Of a stretch of 64,000 nt of DNA, positions 39,601-51,323 are shown in pieces (the first letter of the stretch is position 1; each line of letters starts with the position of its first letter). Origin of the DNA: Symbiodinium natans (lineage: Eukaryota > Sar > Dinophyceae > Suessiales > Symbiodiniaceae). The translations under genes and the position numbers were made by a program. The DNA lies in NCBI GenBank assembly GCA_905221605.1, contig CAJNDS010000369.1, positions 62,001 through 126,000 on the forward strand, written 5' to 3'. Below the pieces are notes generated by a model. It was not told where the DNA came from, searched no databases, and worked only from the letters and a program-made list of their open reading frames with translations.

Positions 39601-41880
39601 TAAAGCTGAAGGTTGAGGGTTTAGGGCTCAAGGCTTAGGGTTTGTGTACACCCCGAGCCTGCGTTCTGCGTTCCACTTTTGACGCGTTTACTGTGAGGAG
39701 GTCACTTCGGCTTCCCTACCTTTTGGAATTGATTTCTTGCCCTCTTTTTGTGTCTCCAAATCCACACACCTTTCACCACCCGCACACTTCCCACACTTGA
39801 ACAACCAGCAGAACGCAGCCGACATACACGCAAACGCACCCACTGAAGCCACTTTGCACCCACACAATGACACACACCACACTCCAAACACACACACGAC
39901 TCTCTGCCAAAACGCCGAAACTACAACACACCACATGTTTATTTGGTGTCACTTCCAAGACTCCATGCCTCACCACTCTTTCCTGCACACTGAAGCAAAG
40001 ACATGCACCTGCAAACCAACCCACTTTGCAACCACAAATGCTTTCACACACACACACACACATCCACAACACTCTTGCACATGCACACTCGGAAAAACAG
40101 GAAACCACAAAAAATGCACATTCTTATTATATCTTTAAGTTCAAATTACAATTTGTTCACTGTCTTTCTGGCCAATCAACAGCTTATCGGGCTGACAGCA
40201 AAACACTTGCTGAACGATCTGTTTGTGTTTTTCTTTGTTCAAGACGGTTTCTTGAACCCTCCTCTTTCTAAAGCTTGCAACTTAACCGAGAGATCATTCC
40301 GACAAAAAAAACAAAGAAAACAGTGGAAAAAAAGTAAGAGAATTCTTGTTCACACGGGCGAAGGCAATTTGAATTGGAAAAAAAAACAAAAAGTGTTGTG
40401 TGTCTGAATCTGCTGCCAAATCTGAAGAAAATTGTCCAAGTTTCACGACTCTTCTGGCTTTTTTTCCATCGGTTTCTCCAAAGTTCAAAAAGAAAAACCA
40501 ATGTTTTTGCAGTTCCCAGCCTCGATTTCCATTCCATTCGATTTTTTTGACAAAGCTTCGATTGCGTTGATTTTCCCAAGAATGGCAAACAGACTGAGTA
40601 GAAGCTGGGTGCTCTCAATTCTTTCTCTCTCGTTTTGGGTGTTGCAATTCTCCAGGATTCAGCATCATTTAACGATTTTGAAAATTTCTGAAGTTCCGAA
40701 AATGTGGAAAAAAAACCCTCAAAATCACACTTAATGAATTTCATTTGTTGAAGTTACTCTGGAGTTTCGCTCGCTTCGCTCGCACTTATTCACATTCTGG
40801 TGATACACTTTGCAATTCTTTTAAAAACAATTGTTTCAAAGCATTGAAATTTAAGCTGCATCTTCACCGATATTGACTCTGCACCCTTCTTTTCTCCTCT
40901 TGCCTTCACCAAAACCTGGAGAATCTGAAATCCAAGATGAGGAACAGCAAAATTGATCGAAAGGTGGGAAAGCTCAGACCTCCACAGTTTGAGCAGGCTC
41001 CGGTTCCATAAGCCTTTCAGTCAGTTCCAGTTTGATTCTTCTGTCAGTGGCAGTGAACTTGTTTGGCTCCTAAAACTTGGGTTTCAATTTTGAAGCTCCA
41101 ACCTGGCTGGTATGTTTACACAGAATCCAGATTTTTTCTATTCGATACCGTTTTTTTGAAAAGGCCCTTTTCAACACACTACTTTCCTCGCAGTTCACTT
41201 GAAAGACCAAAAGGGAAAAATGACAGGCTTGAAGCGGGAGGCGGCTCGTTCTGCCAGCTTCGTCAGTCTATGAGCAAGTTCCAGCGTGGACAAGATTTAG
41301 TGCATTTTTGATAGAGGTGAAGCAAGAAGCGAGTGCCGGACACAAACTCTGGCGTTTGCTGCCACGCATCGTGCTGCCGGGTTTCTCTACTTCGTCTTCG
41401 TCGTGTACTGAGAGGGGCCTGTTTGACCCTGAGGAAAATGCGGCATGCCTCAGCAATTCAAGCTAGCAGCCCGTCCTTGTGCGAGAGATTTGCCCCTCGC
41501 AGCTGCTGCTAACATGCCCTTGTTGCGATTGCTTTTTTTGAAGTGGACGCCTCTTTGCTACAGCAGCTCAATAGGTCGGTCTTGTGGGTTGGGTCCGAAG
41601 TGAACATAGCTGAGCAAACAAGCAACGGCAATACGAACACCGCAAGCAGCGAAAAAACCAAACAACAACAGACAAAGAACGTCCAGGATCAGACTTATCA
41701 AGGAAGCGAGATTGGAAGCTGCCAACAAAAGAAAATAAATTGTCGGTCAAACAGACAGAGCCCGCCTTTGCATCATCGTTTGTTTACCATCCATGGTCAT
41801 ACCTGGAATCTGAAAGCAAGACTTTGCAAGATGGTGTGGCCTTCATGTAGTACGATGTGTTAATTTTTGCAGCATCTCCA
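39600..41880. other. AT-rich intergenic DNA with CA-rich tract; no gene seen
   Basis: A CA-rich tract covers 39770-40090 with (CA)n at about 40047-40062. Bases 40655-41000 are a diverged inverted copy of 45986-46475. Open frames here are short and follow the simple-sequence bias. Confidence 0.5.
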
Positions 41881-41882
41881 AG

Positions 41883-42288
41883 TCACCTCACATGTGTTGC
41901 GGTCGATAAAGGGAAGTGTGACGCAATGATTTTCGGGAATAGCAATAGGTGTACGATTTTTGACCCATCGTCGTCCAGCCTTTCAAAACCTGGGGATCTG
42001 AAGAATTTTCCATTTAGCCGCCTTACAAAGAGCATGAAGCTTGGCTTGCTGTGCGGTAGAAGCTGAAATCGGACTGCCCTCCAAACAGATCCCTGCATCG
42101 AGCCAGCCCATCGAGAATAATGCATGGTCTTCAGTTTTTGGGCCCGTGCCTCTACAGTCATGATGCTCTCTCTTTCATCGGGATGTCTTTTCAAACATAC
42201 TGAGAGTGGGGTAGTCCAAGTATCACAGATGAACATAACCTCTTCTTCGAATTGTGCAGCCATGCTTCGATTCTCTTTGCTTGTAGTT
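41883..42288 (-). CDS. candidate exon, unrecognised, cut by a GGCC element
   Basis: The minus-strand frame reads EEEVMFICDTWTTPLSVCL, then SIMTVEARAQKLKTMHYSRW, then GFERLDDDGSKIVHLLLFP. About 130 codons are open, with mixed composition unlike simple repeats. Its 5' side is interrupted at 42289 by the GGCC-rich element. The gene is not recognised and could be a decayed exon. Confidence 0.25.
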
Positions 42289-42946
42289 CTGTGGAGGCCC
42301 GTCCTCGCGAAGCCAGAATTGCTTGTGCTTTGCGGCCCTGAAAGCGGGGTCGCCCGACTTCCCCGGAACTTGGGCTTCGTCCTGGCAATTCTGCTGGTTT
42401 GCCAGTTGAGCTGCAGGTCTTTGTCGGTGTTTTCTGTGGATAGGAGGCGCCCTTCAAGCTCGGGAAGTTGACCAACGTGGCTCAACGTTTTCTGCTGTTG
42501 CGCAGAGTCGTCTGCTGGACATTGCAGAATGAAAGCTTTTGGCAGGCTTGGGCTTTGAACAGCGAGGATACCTACTGTGCAGGAACGGCTTGTGCTCCTG
42601 GCGAATCAGCTGTTGCCGAGCACCCTCATTGGGGTTCTAACAATGGTCAGGTTGTGGGGCTGGTGAACGGATGCCACAAGTGCATTCGCGCATGCTTGGA
42701 CATATTTTGGCGCTGTCTCCAATCTCAGTTTTTGCGGCAGTTAACGCGCCGTTGATGGGTCAGACCTGTCTATACAGCATTTTGAATTTAGCACCATCGA
42801 CCCTGGTCTTTGCCAGAGCCAAACAGACGTATGTTTTGGAGCAGCAAGTGCTTGCGTGTGAGAGAGTGACAGAGTGTCTGTGAGTGTGTGAGGATGAGAG
42901 TGAGAGCGAGAGCGAGAGTGAGAGTGAGAGTGAGAATGAAAGTGAG

Positions 42947-43026
<80 letters not shown>

Positions 43027-43735
43027 AAAGAGTGAGGAAGCGAGGACGACGGAGTGAGAGAAAGTGATGCAGTGACGGGCAGCGGAGGAGTGGTGAAGCC
43101 ATGGGGCCCCACGTGATTTCTATGTCTGCCAACTTTTCTTCGGCGCCGCGTTTTGAACAGTGCATAGGTCGTCTTTGAACACTTGTAACAATGTTCAGTT
43201 TAGAAGATAAGCGACTTGGGAAAAAACCTGGATTAAAATTCTGGTCGGTCTTCGGATCTGGCCTCATTACCCTACGTCTGCTGTGCGTGGGGACCCTTTC
43301 AATAGTATTATAGGGTCCCGAGTCCCCATGGCCACAAATTGCATGTTTCCGGGGAAAAATGCGCCGTGAGGCCACAACAAGGCCACAACAGGCCACAAAC
43401 GTGTGTTTTTGAGGCCACATCAGGCCACAACAGGCCACACGTGTGTTTTTGAGGCCACGTCAGGCCACAAACGTGTGGTTTTCAGGCCACGTCAGGCCAC
43501 AACAGGCCACAAACGTGTCGCAACAAAGCAAGACCGTGTGGGTTTGAGGCCACATCAGGCCAACTTGTTTGGTTTCGAGATTGTTTTTTGGGGCTTGATT
43601 TTCAGCAAGTCCTAGGAGACCAAGTCGTTCCTGTACTGTACACATGTTTGCCAGTTTACGCGACTCCAAATCTGGGGTCGAAAAATCTAGGCAATTCTGG
43701 CTTCGCGTGTGTGGGCCTCCCCTGTGCACGTTTCT
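42289..43735. mobile_element. GGCC-rich element with inverted ends, copy 1
   Basis: This is about 1.44 kb. The left end GGAGGCCCGTCCTCGCGAAG and the inverted right end GGAGGCCCACACACGCGAAG both run into CCAGAATTGC, giving a terminal inverted repeat of about 30 bp. Inside are a GAGAGT/GAAAGT simple-sequence tract (42895-43030) and a cluster of AGGCCACAACAGGCCACAAA repeats (43370-43560). There is no ORF of its own, so it looks like a non-autonomous DNA transposon. Confidence 0.6.
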
Positions 43736-44183
43736 TTCATGTTGATCGCTTCCACAAGAAAGCTGCCTTCTTCTATTTTTGGGCTCAATCCCGCGCTTTC
43801 CAGACTGCTACACTCAGGCGACTCTGGCCCACAGACAAGCACTTAACGTGGAAAGATCAATTACTGAGAACCACGACCTCCGAGCCCAAAACTGGGGTCG
43901 CCAAACGGCCCCAATTTTGGGGTCGCAGTTTCACGCCCCCAATTCAGTTCCAAATTGTGCTGCGGGAGCTGGGTCCATTTCGCGGCACCATTTTTGGGAC
44001 CGCGAGACGGCCCCATTTTTTGGCACCGAATTTGAGCCTGTGGGCTCAAGCAACCGGATCTCGTTGGCTGCGCACCTGCCCTTGTTCTAGTCACTTTGGG
44101 CAGCGTCGCGCTGAGCGCACGGGGGCTTGTCCGAAGCAGCTGCACACTCGTCTTTGTAATGCTGCAGTGAGGCAGAACTGCAA

Positions 44184-44847
44184 CTGTGGAGGCCCGTCCT
44201 CGCGAAGCCAGAATTGCTTGTGTTTTGCGGCCCTGAAAGCGGGGTCGCCCGACTTCCCCGGAACTTGGGCTTCGTCCTGGCAATTCTGCTGGTTTGCCAG
44301 TTGAGCTGCAGGTCTTTGTCGGTGTTTTCTGTGGATAGGAGGCGCCCTTCAAGCTCGGGAAGTTGACCAACGTGGCTCAACGTTTTCTGCTGTTGCGCAG
44401 AGTCGTCTGCTGGACATTGCAGAATGAAAGCTTTTGGCAGGCTTGGGCTTTGAACAGCGAGGATACCTACTGTGCAGGAACGGCTTGTGCTCCTGGCGAA
44501 TCAGCTGTTGCCGAGCACCCTCATTGGGGTTCTAACAATGGTCAGGTTGTGGGGCTGGTGAACGGATGCCACAAGTGCATTCGCGCATGCTTGGACATAT
44601 TTTGGCGCTGTCTCCAATCTCAGTTTTTGCGGCAGTTAACGCGCCGTTGATGGGTCAGACCTGTCTATACAGCATTTTGAATTTAGCACCATCGACCCTG
44701 GTCTTTGCCAGAGCCAAACAGACGTATGTTTTGGAGCAGCAAGTGCTTGCGTGTGAGAGAGTGACAGAGTGTCTGTGAGTGTGTGAGGATGAGAGTGAGA
44801 GCGAGAGCGAGAGCGAGAGTGAGAGTGAGAGTGAGAATGAAAGTGAG

Positions 44848-44927
<80 letters not shown>

Positions 44928-45628
44928 AAAGAGTGAGGAAGCGAGGACGACGGAGTGAGAGAAAGTGATGCAGTGACGGGCAGCGGAGGAGTGGTGAAGC
45001 CATGGGGCCCCACGTGATTTCTATGTCTGCCAACTTTTCTTCGGCGCCGCGTTTTGAACAGTGCATAGGTCGTCTTTGAACACTTGTAACAATGTTCAGT
45101 TTAGAAGATAAGCGACTTGGGAAAAAACCTGGATTAAAATTCTGGTCGGTCTTCGGATCTGGCCTCATTACCCTACGTCTGCTGTGCGTGGGGACCCTTT
45201 CAATAGTATTATAGGGTCCCGAGTCCCCATGGCCACAAATTGCATTTTTCCGGGGAAAAATGCGCCGTGAGGCCACAACAAGGCCACAACAGGCCACAAA
45301 CGTGTGTTTTTGAGGCCACATCAGGCCACAACAGGCCACAAACGTGTGTTTTTGAGGCCACGTCAGGCCACAAACGTGTGGTTTTCAGGCCACGTCAGGC
45401 CACAACAGGCCACAAACGTGTCGCAACAAAGCAAGACCTTGTGGGTTTGAGGCCACATCAGGCCAACTTGTTTGGTTTCGAGATTGTTTTTTGGGGCTTG
45501 ATTTTCAGCAAGTCCTAGGAGACCAAGTCGTTCCTGTACTGTACACATGTTTGCCAGTTTACGCGACTCCAAATCTGGGGTCGAAAAATCTAGGCAATTC
45601 TGGCTTCGCGTGTGTGGGCCTCCCCTGT
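44184..45628. mobile_element. GGCC-rich element, copy 2
   Basis: A nearly identical direct copy of 42289-43735. The GAGAGC/GAGAGT tract is six bases longer. It is separated from copy 1 by 448 bp of other sequence (43736-44183) containing CCCCAATTTTGGGGTCGC-type short repeats. Confidence 0.65.
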
Positions 45629-45726
45629 TCCCAGCCGTCATTATAGACCTTGCGTCCGGCGGCACAGCCTATTCGAGTCTACAGCTGCCGCCACAGAGTG
45701 GCCGTGACAATATGTTATGTCTTACA

Positions 45727-45990
45727 GGGAAGGCCCACACACGCGAAGCCAGAATTGCCTAGATTTTTCGATCCCAGATTTGGAGTTGCGTAAACTGGCA
45801 AACATGCACAGTACAGGAACGACTTGGTCTTCTAGAACTTGCTGAAAATCAAGCCCCAAAAAACAATCTTGAAAACCAAACAAGTTGGCCTGATGTCTCA
45901 AACCCACGGTCTTGCTTTGCGACACGTTTGTGGCCTGTTATGGCCTAACGTGGCCTGAAAACTACATGTTTGTGGGCCTAACGTGGCCTT
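45727..45990. mobile_element. GGCC-rich element, inverted fragment
   Basis: An inverted, diverged partial copy begins at GGCCCACACACGCGAAGCC and runs through the AGGCCA-type repeats to about 45990, where CTGTGGAGG joins the flanking inverted repeat. Confidence 0.6.
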
Positions 45991-46475
45991 ACTGTGGAGG
46001 TTACTGGAGCTTTTCTACCTTTTCGATCAATTTTGTTGCCCCTCATCTTTCAGATTCTCCAGGTTTTGGTGCAAGCCCTGAAGGCAGAAGAGGAGAAAAG
46101 AAGGGTGCAGAGTCAACAAGAACACTTGAAAATGCAACATGTTTTTAAAATGGCTTTTGGTGGAAACTGCAGCTTGGAAAAGTTCAATGCTTTGAAACAA
46201 GTTTTTTAAAAGCCTCTGATAGTGCCGTTTGGACAGAAATCAACTGCAGGACAAGACGAGTTCAACCGTGGTGTTGATTCGTTAAGGTTGCGCGCAACGC
46301 CCAAGCCAAACCACTTGAAAATTGCAAAGTGTATTGCCAGAATGTGAATAAGTGCAAGCGAAACACCAGAGTAAATTTGAGAAATTTAACTGATCAAGTG
46401 TTGATTTTGAGGTTTTTTCAACATTTTCGGAAACTTCAGAAAATTTGAAAATCGTTGAATGGTGCTGAAACATTG
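45986..46475. repeat. right arm of a diverged inverted repeat
   Basis: Its reverse complement matches 40655-41000 over long blocks (GACTCTGCACCCTTCTTTTC, CACCAAAACCTGGAGAATCT, CACTTATTCACATTCTGG), with an extra 130 or so bases in this arm. The GGCC elements lie between the arms. Confidence 0.5.
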
Positions 46476-48170
46476 TCAACAAAATGAACAAGATGATCCA
46501 TACTAACTTTTTGAAACTGAGCCAACCGGCTTGCTTTGAATCAAAATTTACATATTGAAAATCTTAAAAAATATGAGAAAAAACGCGGCGTTCAAAAAAA
46601 ACAGAATGTATTTTGTGGAAGTCACAAGTTATTTTTTTCCTCCACTGCCTTCTTCGACGCAGAGATGAGACGGCGCACCTAATTTCAAACATGAAAAACA
46701 TTTAAAACCAGAAAAACACTAGTTTCAAAGTTGCCTTGGTCAAAGCAGATTGTTTTTAAAATTTCAAAAAATGAAAAAAACACTGGTTTTCAAGCATTTT
46801 AAAGTGTGAATACTGATTTTGCAATGGCTTAGTTCCAAATCGCAACATCAATTAATTTTTTTTTTTTTTCAACTTTTCCTTGTTTCAGAAACATTGTCAA
46901 CGAAATGATCAAAAAACAAAAAATAAGCCGTCCTAACTTTTGCAACTGCCAACCGGCTTGGTTTGATTAAATTTTAAATTTTTGAATTTTTTTTTTTTTT
47001 TGCAGAAACGCGGCGTCCAAAAATCTAGAATGCATTCTATGGAGTGGATTTTGGATCCTACATGCTATCTTGCCAGGTAAAATGGGAGCAAACAAAAAAG
47101 TTTTAAAAAAAAAAAAAAAACATATTTTTCATGGTTTTCAAAGACAAAAATCCAAGTTTTCTGAAAAAATATGCAGCTTTCAGAAATTCCATCTGGGTAA
47201 ATTCCGGCTAAGACCACTGCAGAGAGCTGAACAACAACCCAGCGACGCCTGCAAACAATGAAAAATTCACTCCAAAACCTTGAAAAGTGCTGAAACTTGC
47301 ATTTTGAAAATTTGAAAAAAATTGCCACGGAGAGTGCTTCGCACCACAGAAGATTTGAGTAGAAGAAACTCTGCTTTCTTTCAGGTTGAGTGCCTTTAAT
47401 TCTTTGTCTTTCGTTTTGGTTGCGTGTTGCAATTCTTCCGATTCAAGGAAAAATTGAACAAAAATCAATTAACGTTTTTTTTTTTGATTTTGTTTTAGCA
47501 ATTCTATTTCTAAACAAGGCATTCCAAAATTATTTTCATTTTGCAGACTTTGAAATGCTTTGAAACCAGTTTTTTTTTTTTTTCTGTGTTTTAAACGTTT
47601 TTTCATGTTTGAAATTTTAAATGCTTTAAAAAACGAAGTAAAAGAGCATCTCCAATTTGCATCTCAAGGGTGGTGTAGCCTGCATGTGTCAAGCCAGGAC
47701 AGCTAAAAAACGACCAAGTTCTTTAAAGTCCTGTTCATTGCTGGTGGTTTTGTTTCAGCCTTTCCTGCAAAAAGGAAAAAATGCACGTCAAGCCAAACAG
47801 CAGAAGAAAGATGGGCTGAGTTTGAAGTCTTGGCTGGGTTCGACGTGAACAATGTGAAAGTTCCTGTCCACTTTGTTGTCCTGCATGCTGGCTCAGAGTT
47901 GTGTGTGTGTAGTGGTAGGAACTCCGCAGTGCAGGCTCGACGGGAGTATTAAGTGGGAAAGCCTTTTGAAGTGCTTGAGTTGCAGGGATGTGTGTCTGGA
48001 AGCTGTAGAAGTGACTGTGCACGTTTTTGCTTGCTTTAGGTGTAGTTGGGTTGGTCCCCAGAACTCCCACTGACGTTTGAGTTTGTTTTGTGGCTGTGGA
48101 GAACACGTGGCAGAGCAGAGTTTTCACCTGTGTGTAAAGAGTTTCACTGACGAAGCCTCCGGCTTATGAC
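46476..48170. other. AT-rich intergenic DNA and presumed 5' LTR of the Copia element
   Basis: Poly-A/T runs and repeats related to 40560-40660 fill 46500-47640. No gene was seen. The Copia 5' LTR must end at about 48225, but its start cannot be found without the 3' LTR, which is outside the window. Confidence 0.4.
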
Positions 48171-48225
48171 TTTGGCTCAAGTCGTGAGAAAAGAGGGTTC
48201 AGCGCGCTGCTGCTGTGTTTTCACA

Positions 48226-48237
48226 TGGTAGCGGAGC
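48226..48237 (+). other. Copia primer-binding site
   Basis: TGGTAGCGGAGC follows a CA at 48224-48225, the expected LTR end. It resembles the complement of an initiator-tRNA-Met 3' end (known plant Copia sites read TGGTATCAGAGC). It lies 32 bases before the gag ATG. Confidence 0.6.
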
Positions 48238-48269
48238 GTGTGTAGCACGCTCGTAGAAACTAGAAAGCC

Positions 48270-49427
48270 ATGGCTGACCCCGGGCTGTCAACCCCTGTGC
48301 CTGACGACGAAGACGACGAAGCTTTGTTTGGCCCCGGTGGTGCCCAGGACGGGCAACAACCGCCAACACAACCCACTGGAGCTTCTGCTTCAGCGGGAGG
48401 ACCCGCCACGGTCGTCGGACTTGACCCTCAACTCCAGCAGATGATGGTCCAGATGATGCAGAGTCAGCAAATGATGATGCAGAATCAGCAACAGACACTT
48501 CAAGTTCTTGTGGCAAAGATGGAGGCCGACGAGAGAAGGAGACGTGAGCAGGAAGCATTGTCGGCAGCTGTGAGCAACCCATTTGGGGGTGCTTCAAGTG
48601 CAGCAGCTGCTGGAAGTCCCACGGCAAAGGCTTCTGCTCCTCCACCGGCGCCATCACAGAACCTGCATGTTGGAAGTAACCGTGCAGAGAAGTATCTGCC
48701 AGCGTTGCCGCTCATCGATAATGTGTCGATGGGAAAAGGGCGTGTGAGAGAGCTGGAGGAGTACCATCGGTGGTGCGAGGTGCTTGCTTCCTGGCTGGCG
48801 TTGATAGACGACAACTATGTCAATGAGTTGCGCCAGGCAATGACGCATGACCGTGAGATCAAGCAGTCTGACATGGCAGTTCCGGTAGCATCGCGTTCGG
48901 CAAGGTTGTTTTACTACCTGTAACAAAGTCTGCAGAAGTTCGAACGTGGGATGGAACTGGTGAGAAGCACGTCGATGCGTCAAGGACAAGCTGCTTGTGG
49001 TTATGAGGTAATGCGTCAAATGCACCAGACCTTCAGCATTGTCTCTCGCATGGAGGCCATTGCTGTGAGAGATGAAGCCCTTCGCCTAACTTCGAAGGCG
49101 AGTTCGTACAAGCGACCGCTTGACTGCGTCCGCTTCCTTGAGGACGAGCTTGGGAAAGTAGACCAGAAGCTGCATCGGTTCCCTGAACTGAGGCTTGGAG
49201 CATCTGATCGGTCCACCCTTCTTCTTCAATCGGTCAGCCCAGAGTGTAGGCATTACGTTGTCCTGCATGGGAAGTCTGGGAGCTGGGAGGAACTGGTTGA
49301 AAGCATCCGGTTCTACGAGGAGCAAACCCGATTGTGTGATGCTGGTTCGCTGAATGCAGTTGGGGAGCGTGGCCTCTGTTGGAACTGTGGCAAATCGGGC
49401 CATATGAGTTGGCAGTGCCCAGACAAG
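48270..49427 (+). CDS. gag: Copia-type gag, 5' part, with one in-frame stop and cut by element 3
   Basis: The ATG at 48270 follows the primer-binding site. The frame runs through a Gln/Met-rich helix (MMVQMMQSQQMMMQNQQQ) and a capsid-like helical region. It meets TAA at 48921-48923 (YYL, stop, QSLQKF) and continues in the same frame to a CCHC zinc knuckle (CWNCGKSGHMSWQC) at about 49377-49418. Element 3 begins at 49427. The interrupted frame resumes at 60592 as NPGKGKKRDEPK in the same phase. The TAA is most simply a nonsense mutation. Family knowledge: Copia gag-pol is one polyprotein with a single CCHC knuckle. Confidence 0.8.
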
Positions 49428-49683
49428 TATCGTTCTTCGAATGCCTGGAGAAGATAGAGCTTTATTGTTCAAAGGAAACAACATCAAAATGTTGTGGTGA
49501 ACAAAACATTTGCTTGTTGTTTCAGTGCTTGCCTTTTTGCACAACTTATTTCCAATGCTTGATCAGTTTTATGCTTGTTCATGCAGGATTTGTATTTACT
49601 TATACACCCGTCGCAGCGGGACCTCTCAGAGGGCAGGATGCCCGGAAAGTGCTCTTAGAAGCTGATAGATTGTTTTTGAAAAA
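49427..49683 (+). repeat. element 3 split repeat A1
   Basis: 257 bp, from GTATCGTTCTTCGAATGCC to GATTGTTTTTGAAAAA. The same sequence lies at 59521-59777. Confidence 0.9.
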
Positions 49684-49702
49684 GGGGGGGTTAGCTTGAG
49701 CC

Positions 49703-49969
49703 ATGGCAGATGGTGCAGCTTCGGAGCCCCAGACACCGTCCTCTAGTGGGACTGGCACAGTCAGTTTGGTGCATCGGCGTGTGGTTGATGTGCATGCTAT
49801 GTGTGAAAGGCATCAAGATGAACTTGGTGAACTCAGTCGAGCCCTTGAAGACATATCCAGTCGCTTGCGTGTGTTGGAAGCACGTGTTCAACAAAGTGAT
49901 GCACGCTTATCTTGGCTGGAGTCGTTCGTGAGACGTTTTCGATCAGCTTTCCATGCTCTTTTTCCATGA
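49703..49969 (+). CDS. element 3 coiled-coil ORF
   Basis: The ATG at 49703 starts just after repeat A1 and gives 88 residues, mainly one coiled coil (HQDELGELSRALEDISSRLR, VLEARVQQSDARLSWLESFV). It is the positional counterpart of the coiled-coil ORFs of elements 1 and 2. Confidence 0.6.
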   Translation: MADGAASEPQTPSSSGTGTVSLVHRRVVDVHAMCERHQDELGELSRALEDISSRLRVLEARVQQSDARLSWLESFVRRFRSAFHALFP

Positions 49970-50100
49970 GCTGGAGACAGTATGAGCCGGGCCCTGAGTG
50001 CTGCTCATTTCTTTCCGCAGTTTTTATGTGGAGCAGGGACACGTGTTTTGCACCTCGTGTTTTTCTTTGAGGCTCGAAGTGCTTCAGGGGGTTGGTACTT

Positions 50101-50619
50101 ATGACTGCCCTCAGGGATTCGTTAGCCCGTCATATTGACGAGAATCATCCCATGGAAGACTCCACTGTGGAGACTCATGCAGATCGTCCTTTCAGCTTCT
50201 GTGAATATGATAGAGTTGCTTTGTGGGAGATTGATACGAAAATTATGGAACATCATTCTCGTCTTCGCCGATGTTTACAACACATTGCATCTTTGGAAGG
50301 TGACATTCGCAAGGCTCGCGAGTCGTTTTTGACGTTTCAGAGTCAGCAACAGACATCAACGTCAGTTCTTGGCTGTGATGTCGAACAGCTCTTTCAGGCG
50401 ATCCACGCTTTGCGACACATGGTTGAGCTGCAGTTTGATTTACTTAGGCACCTTCAGGAGTCATTCCGACTTCATGCAGACATGATGGTGTGGTCCCTGA
50501 CGATCGCGGGGATCAGGATGTACAACCGGGAGCCCATGCCTCCACCTCAGTTCCCATCGTTAGCGATTCGCATGAGGCATTTTAGGCCTGGCCGGAGGCC
50601 TGGTCCGTACTCACCATGA
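50101..50619 (+). CDS. element 3 helical ORF
   Basis: The ATG at 50101 (MTALRDSLARHIDENHP) gives 172 residues. Helical segments (IDTKIMEHHSRLRRCLQHIA, then LFQAIHALRHMVELQFDLLR) are followed by a Pro/Arg-rich tail. Its TGA overlaps the next ORF's ATG as ATGA, a coupled arrangement. The function is not recognised. Confidence 0.5.
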   Translation: MTALRDSLARHIDENHPMEDSTVETHADRPFSFCEYDRVALWEIDTKIMEHHSRLRRCLQHIASLEGDIRKARESFLTFQSQQQTSTSVLGCDVEQLFQAIHALRHMVELQFDLLRHLQESFRLHADMMVWSLTIAGIRMYNREPMPPPQFPSLAIRMRHFRPGRRPGPYSP

Positions 50620-51014
50620 CTGGTGAATTCGAGACAGATGTGACTGTCAATAGACGAAACCTTGTCAGACAGGACAAGAGAAAACAGTGCATCGGTTTGA
50701 CTTTGGCTGAATGCTGGCAAACCTTATATGTTCGAGCACTTGTAGAGACTATTTTTACTCATGTTGTTCTGGTTAACATCAGGATACCTGTAATACCGTT
50801 GGATCGTGGCATCTGCGATGTTGGCGGCCCTGAGCTCAGAGTGCTTGATACATTCGGGTGCAGATCTCGCCTCGGGCCTAGTTGCCTGTTGTCGAGGCTT
50901 TTTGTTGAGTACTTTGTTTTGGTTAGAGGAGAAGTGCATTTGTTTGGTAACCTCACGACAAATGACAGACGTATGTGCATCGAGATGCAGTGCAGTGTTG
51001 GAGAATCGTTTTAG
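50616..51014 (+). CDS. element 3 small ORF, unrecognised
   Basis: The ATG at 50616 overlaps the previous stop (ATGA). It gives 132 residues with hydrophobic strands (TIFTHVVLVNIRIPVIPL) and scattered cysteines. No family was recognised. It could be an extension of the upstream gene after a frameshift. Confidence 0.35.
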   Translation: MTGEFETDVTVNRRNLVRQDKRKQCIGLTLAECWQTLYVRALVETIFTHVVLVNIRIPVIPLDRGICDVGGPELRVLDTFGCRSRLGPSCLLSRLFVEYFVLVRGEVHLFGNLTTNDRRMCIEMQCSVGESF

Positions 51015-51323
51015 GACTTGTTTTTCTGTGCAAGCTTGATCACACGACCTAGGTCGTGTTTTCGATTCTGAGCCGAAAGCTCGAGCCAGAAGCGCTCTCA
51101 CGAGAAGTATAGAGCCCATGAGGGCTGGCCGAGAAGGGCCGTGCAGCCACGTGACGTGTATCAACACGGAAAGGAAGGATCAGCACCGCAGAGTACCGGT
51201 GGTAGGCACAGATGTGGTCATTGCAGCAAGTCCCAAAACCTTAGTTCGTGGCGAGACTCGCCGGGGCATTTTGTGCAGGAGCACGGAAACCTGTGACACG
51301 AAGGCAGGTGCCTGGTGGGTCAG

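Noticed and set aside
39770-40138. Thr/His-rich frame in the CA-rich tract
   Set aside because: Driven by CA repeats; no start context, motif or neighbour supports a gene.
42741-45339. Frames with alternating Ser-His or Leu-Thr over the GAGAGT tracts
   Set aside because: These are simple-sequence products repeated in both element copies.
42289-45628. The two 1.44-kb direct copies as LTRs of one element
   Set aside because: Each copy has inverted terminal repeats, the 448 bp between them have no retroelement features, and a third copy is inverted and separate.
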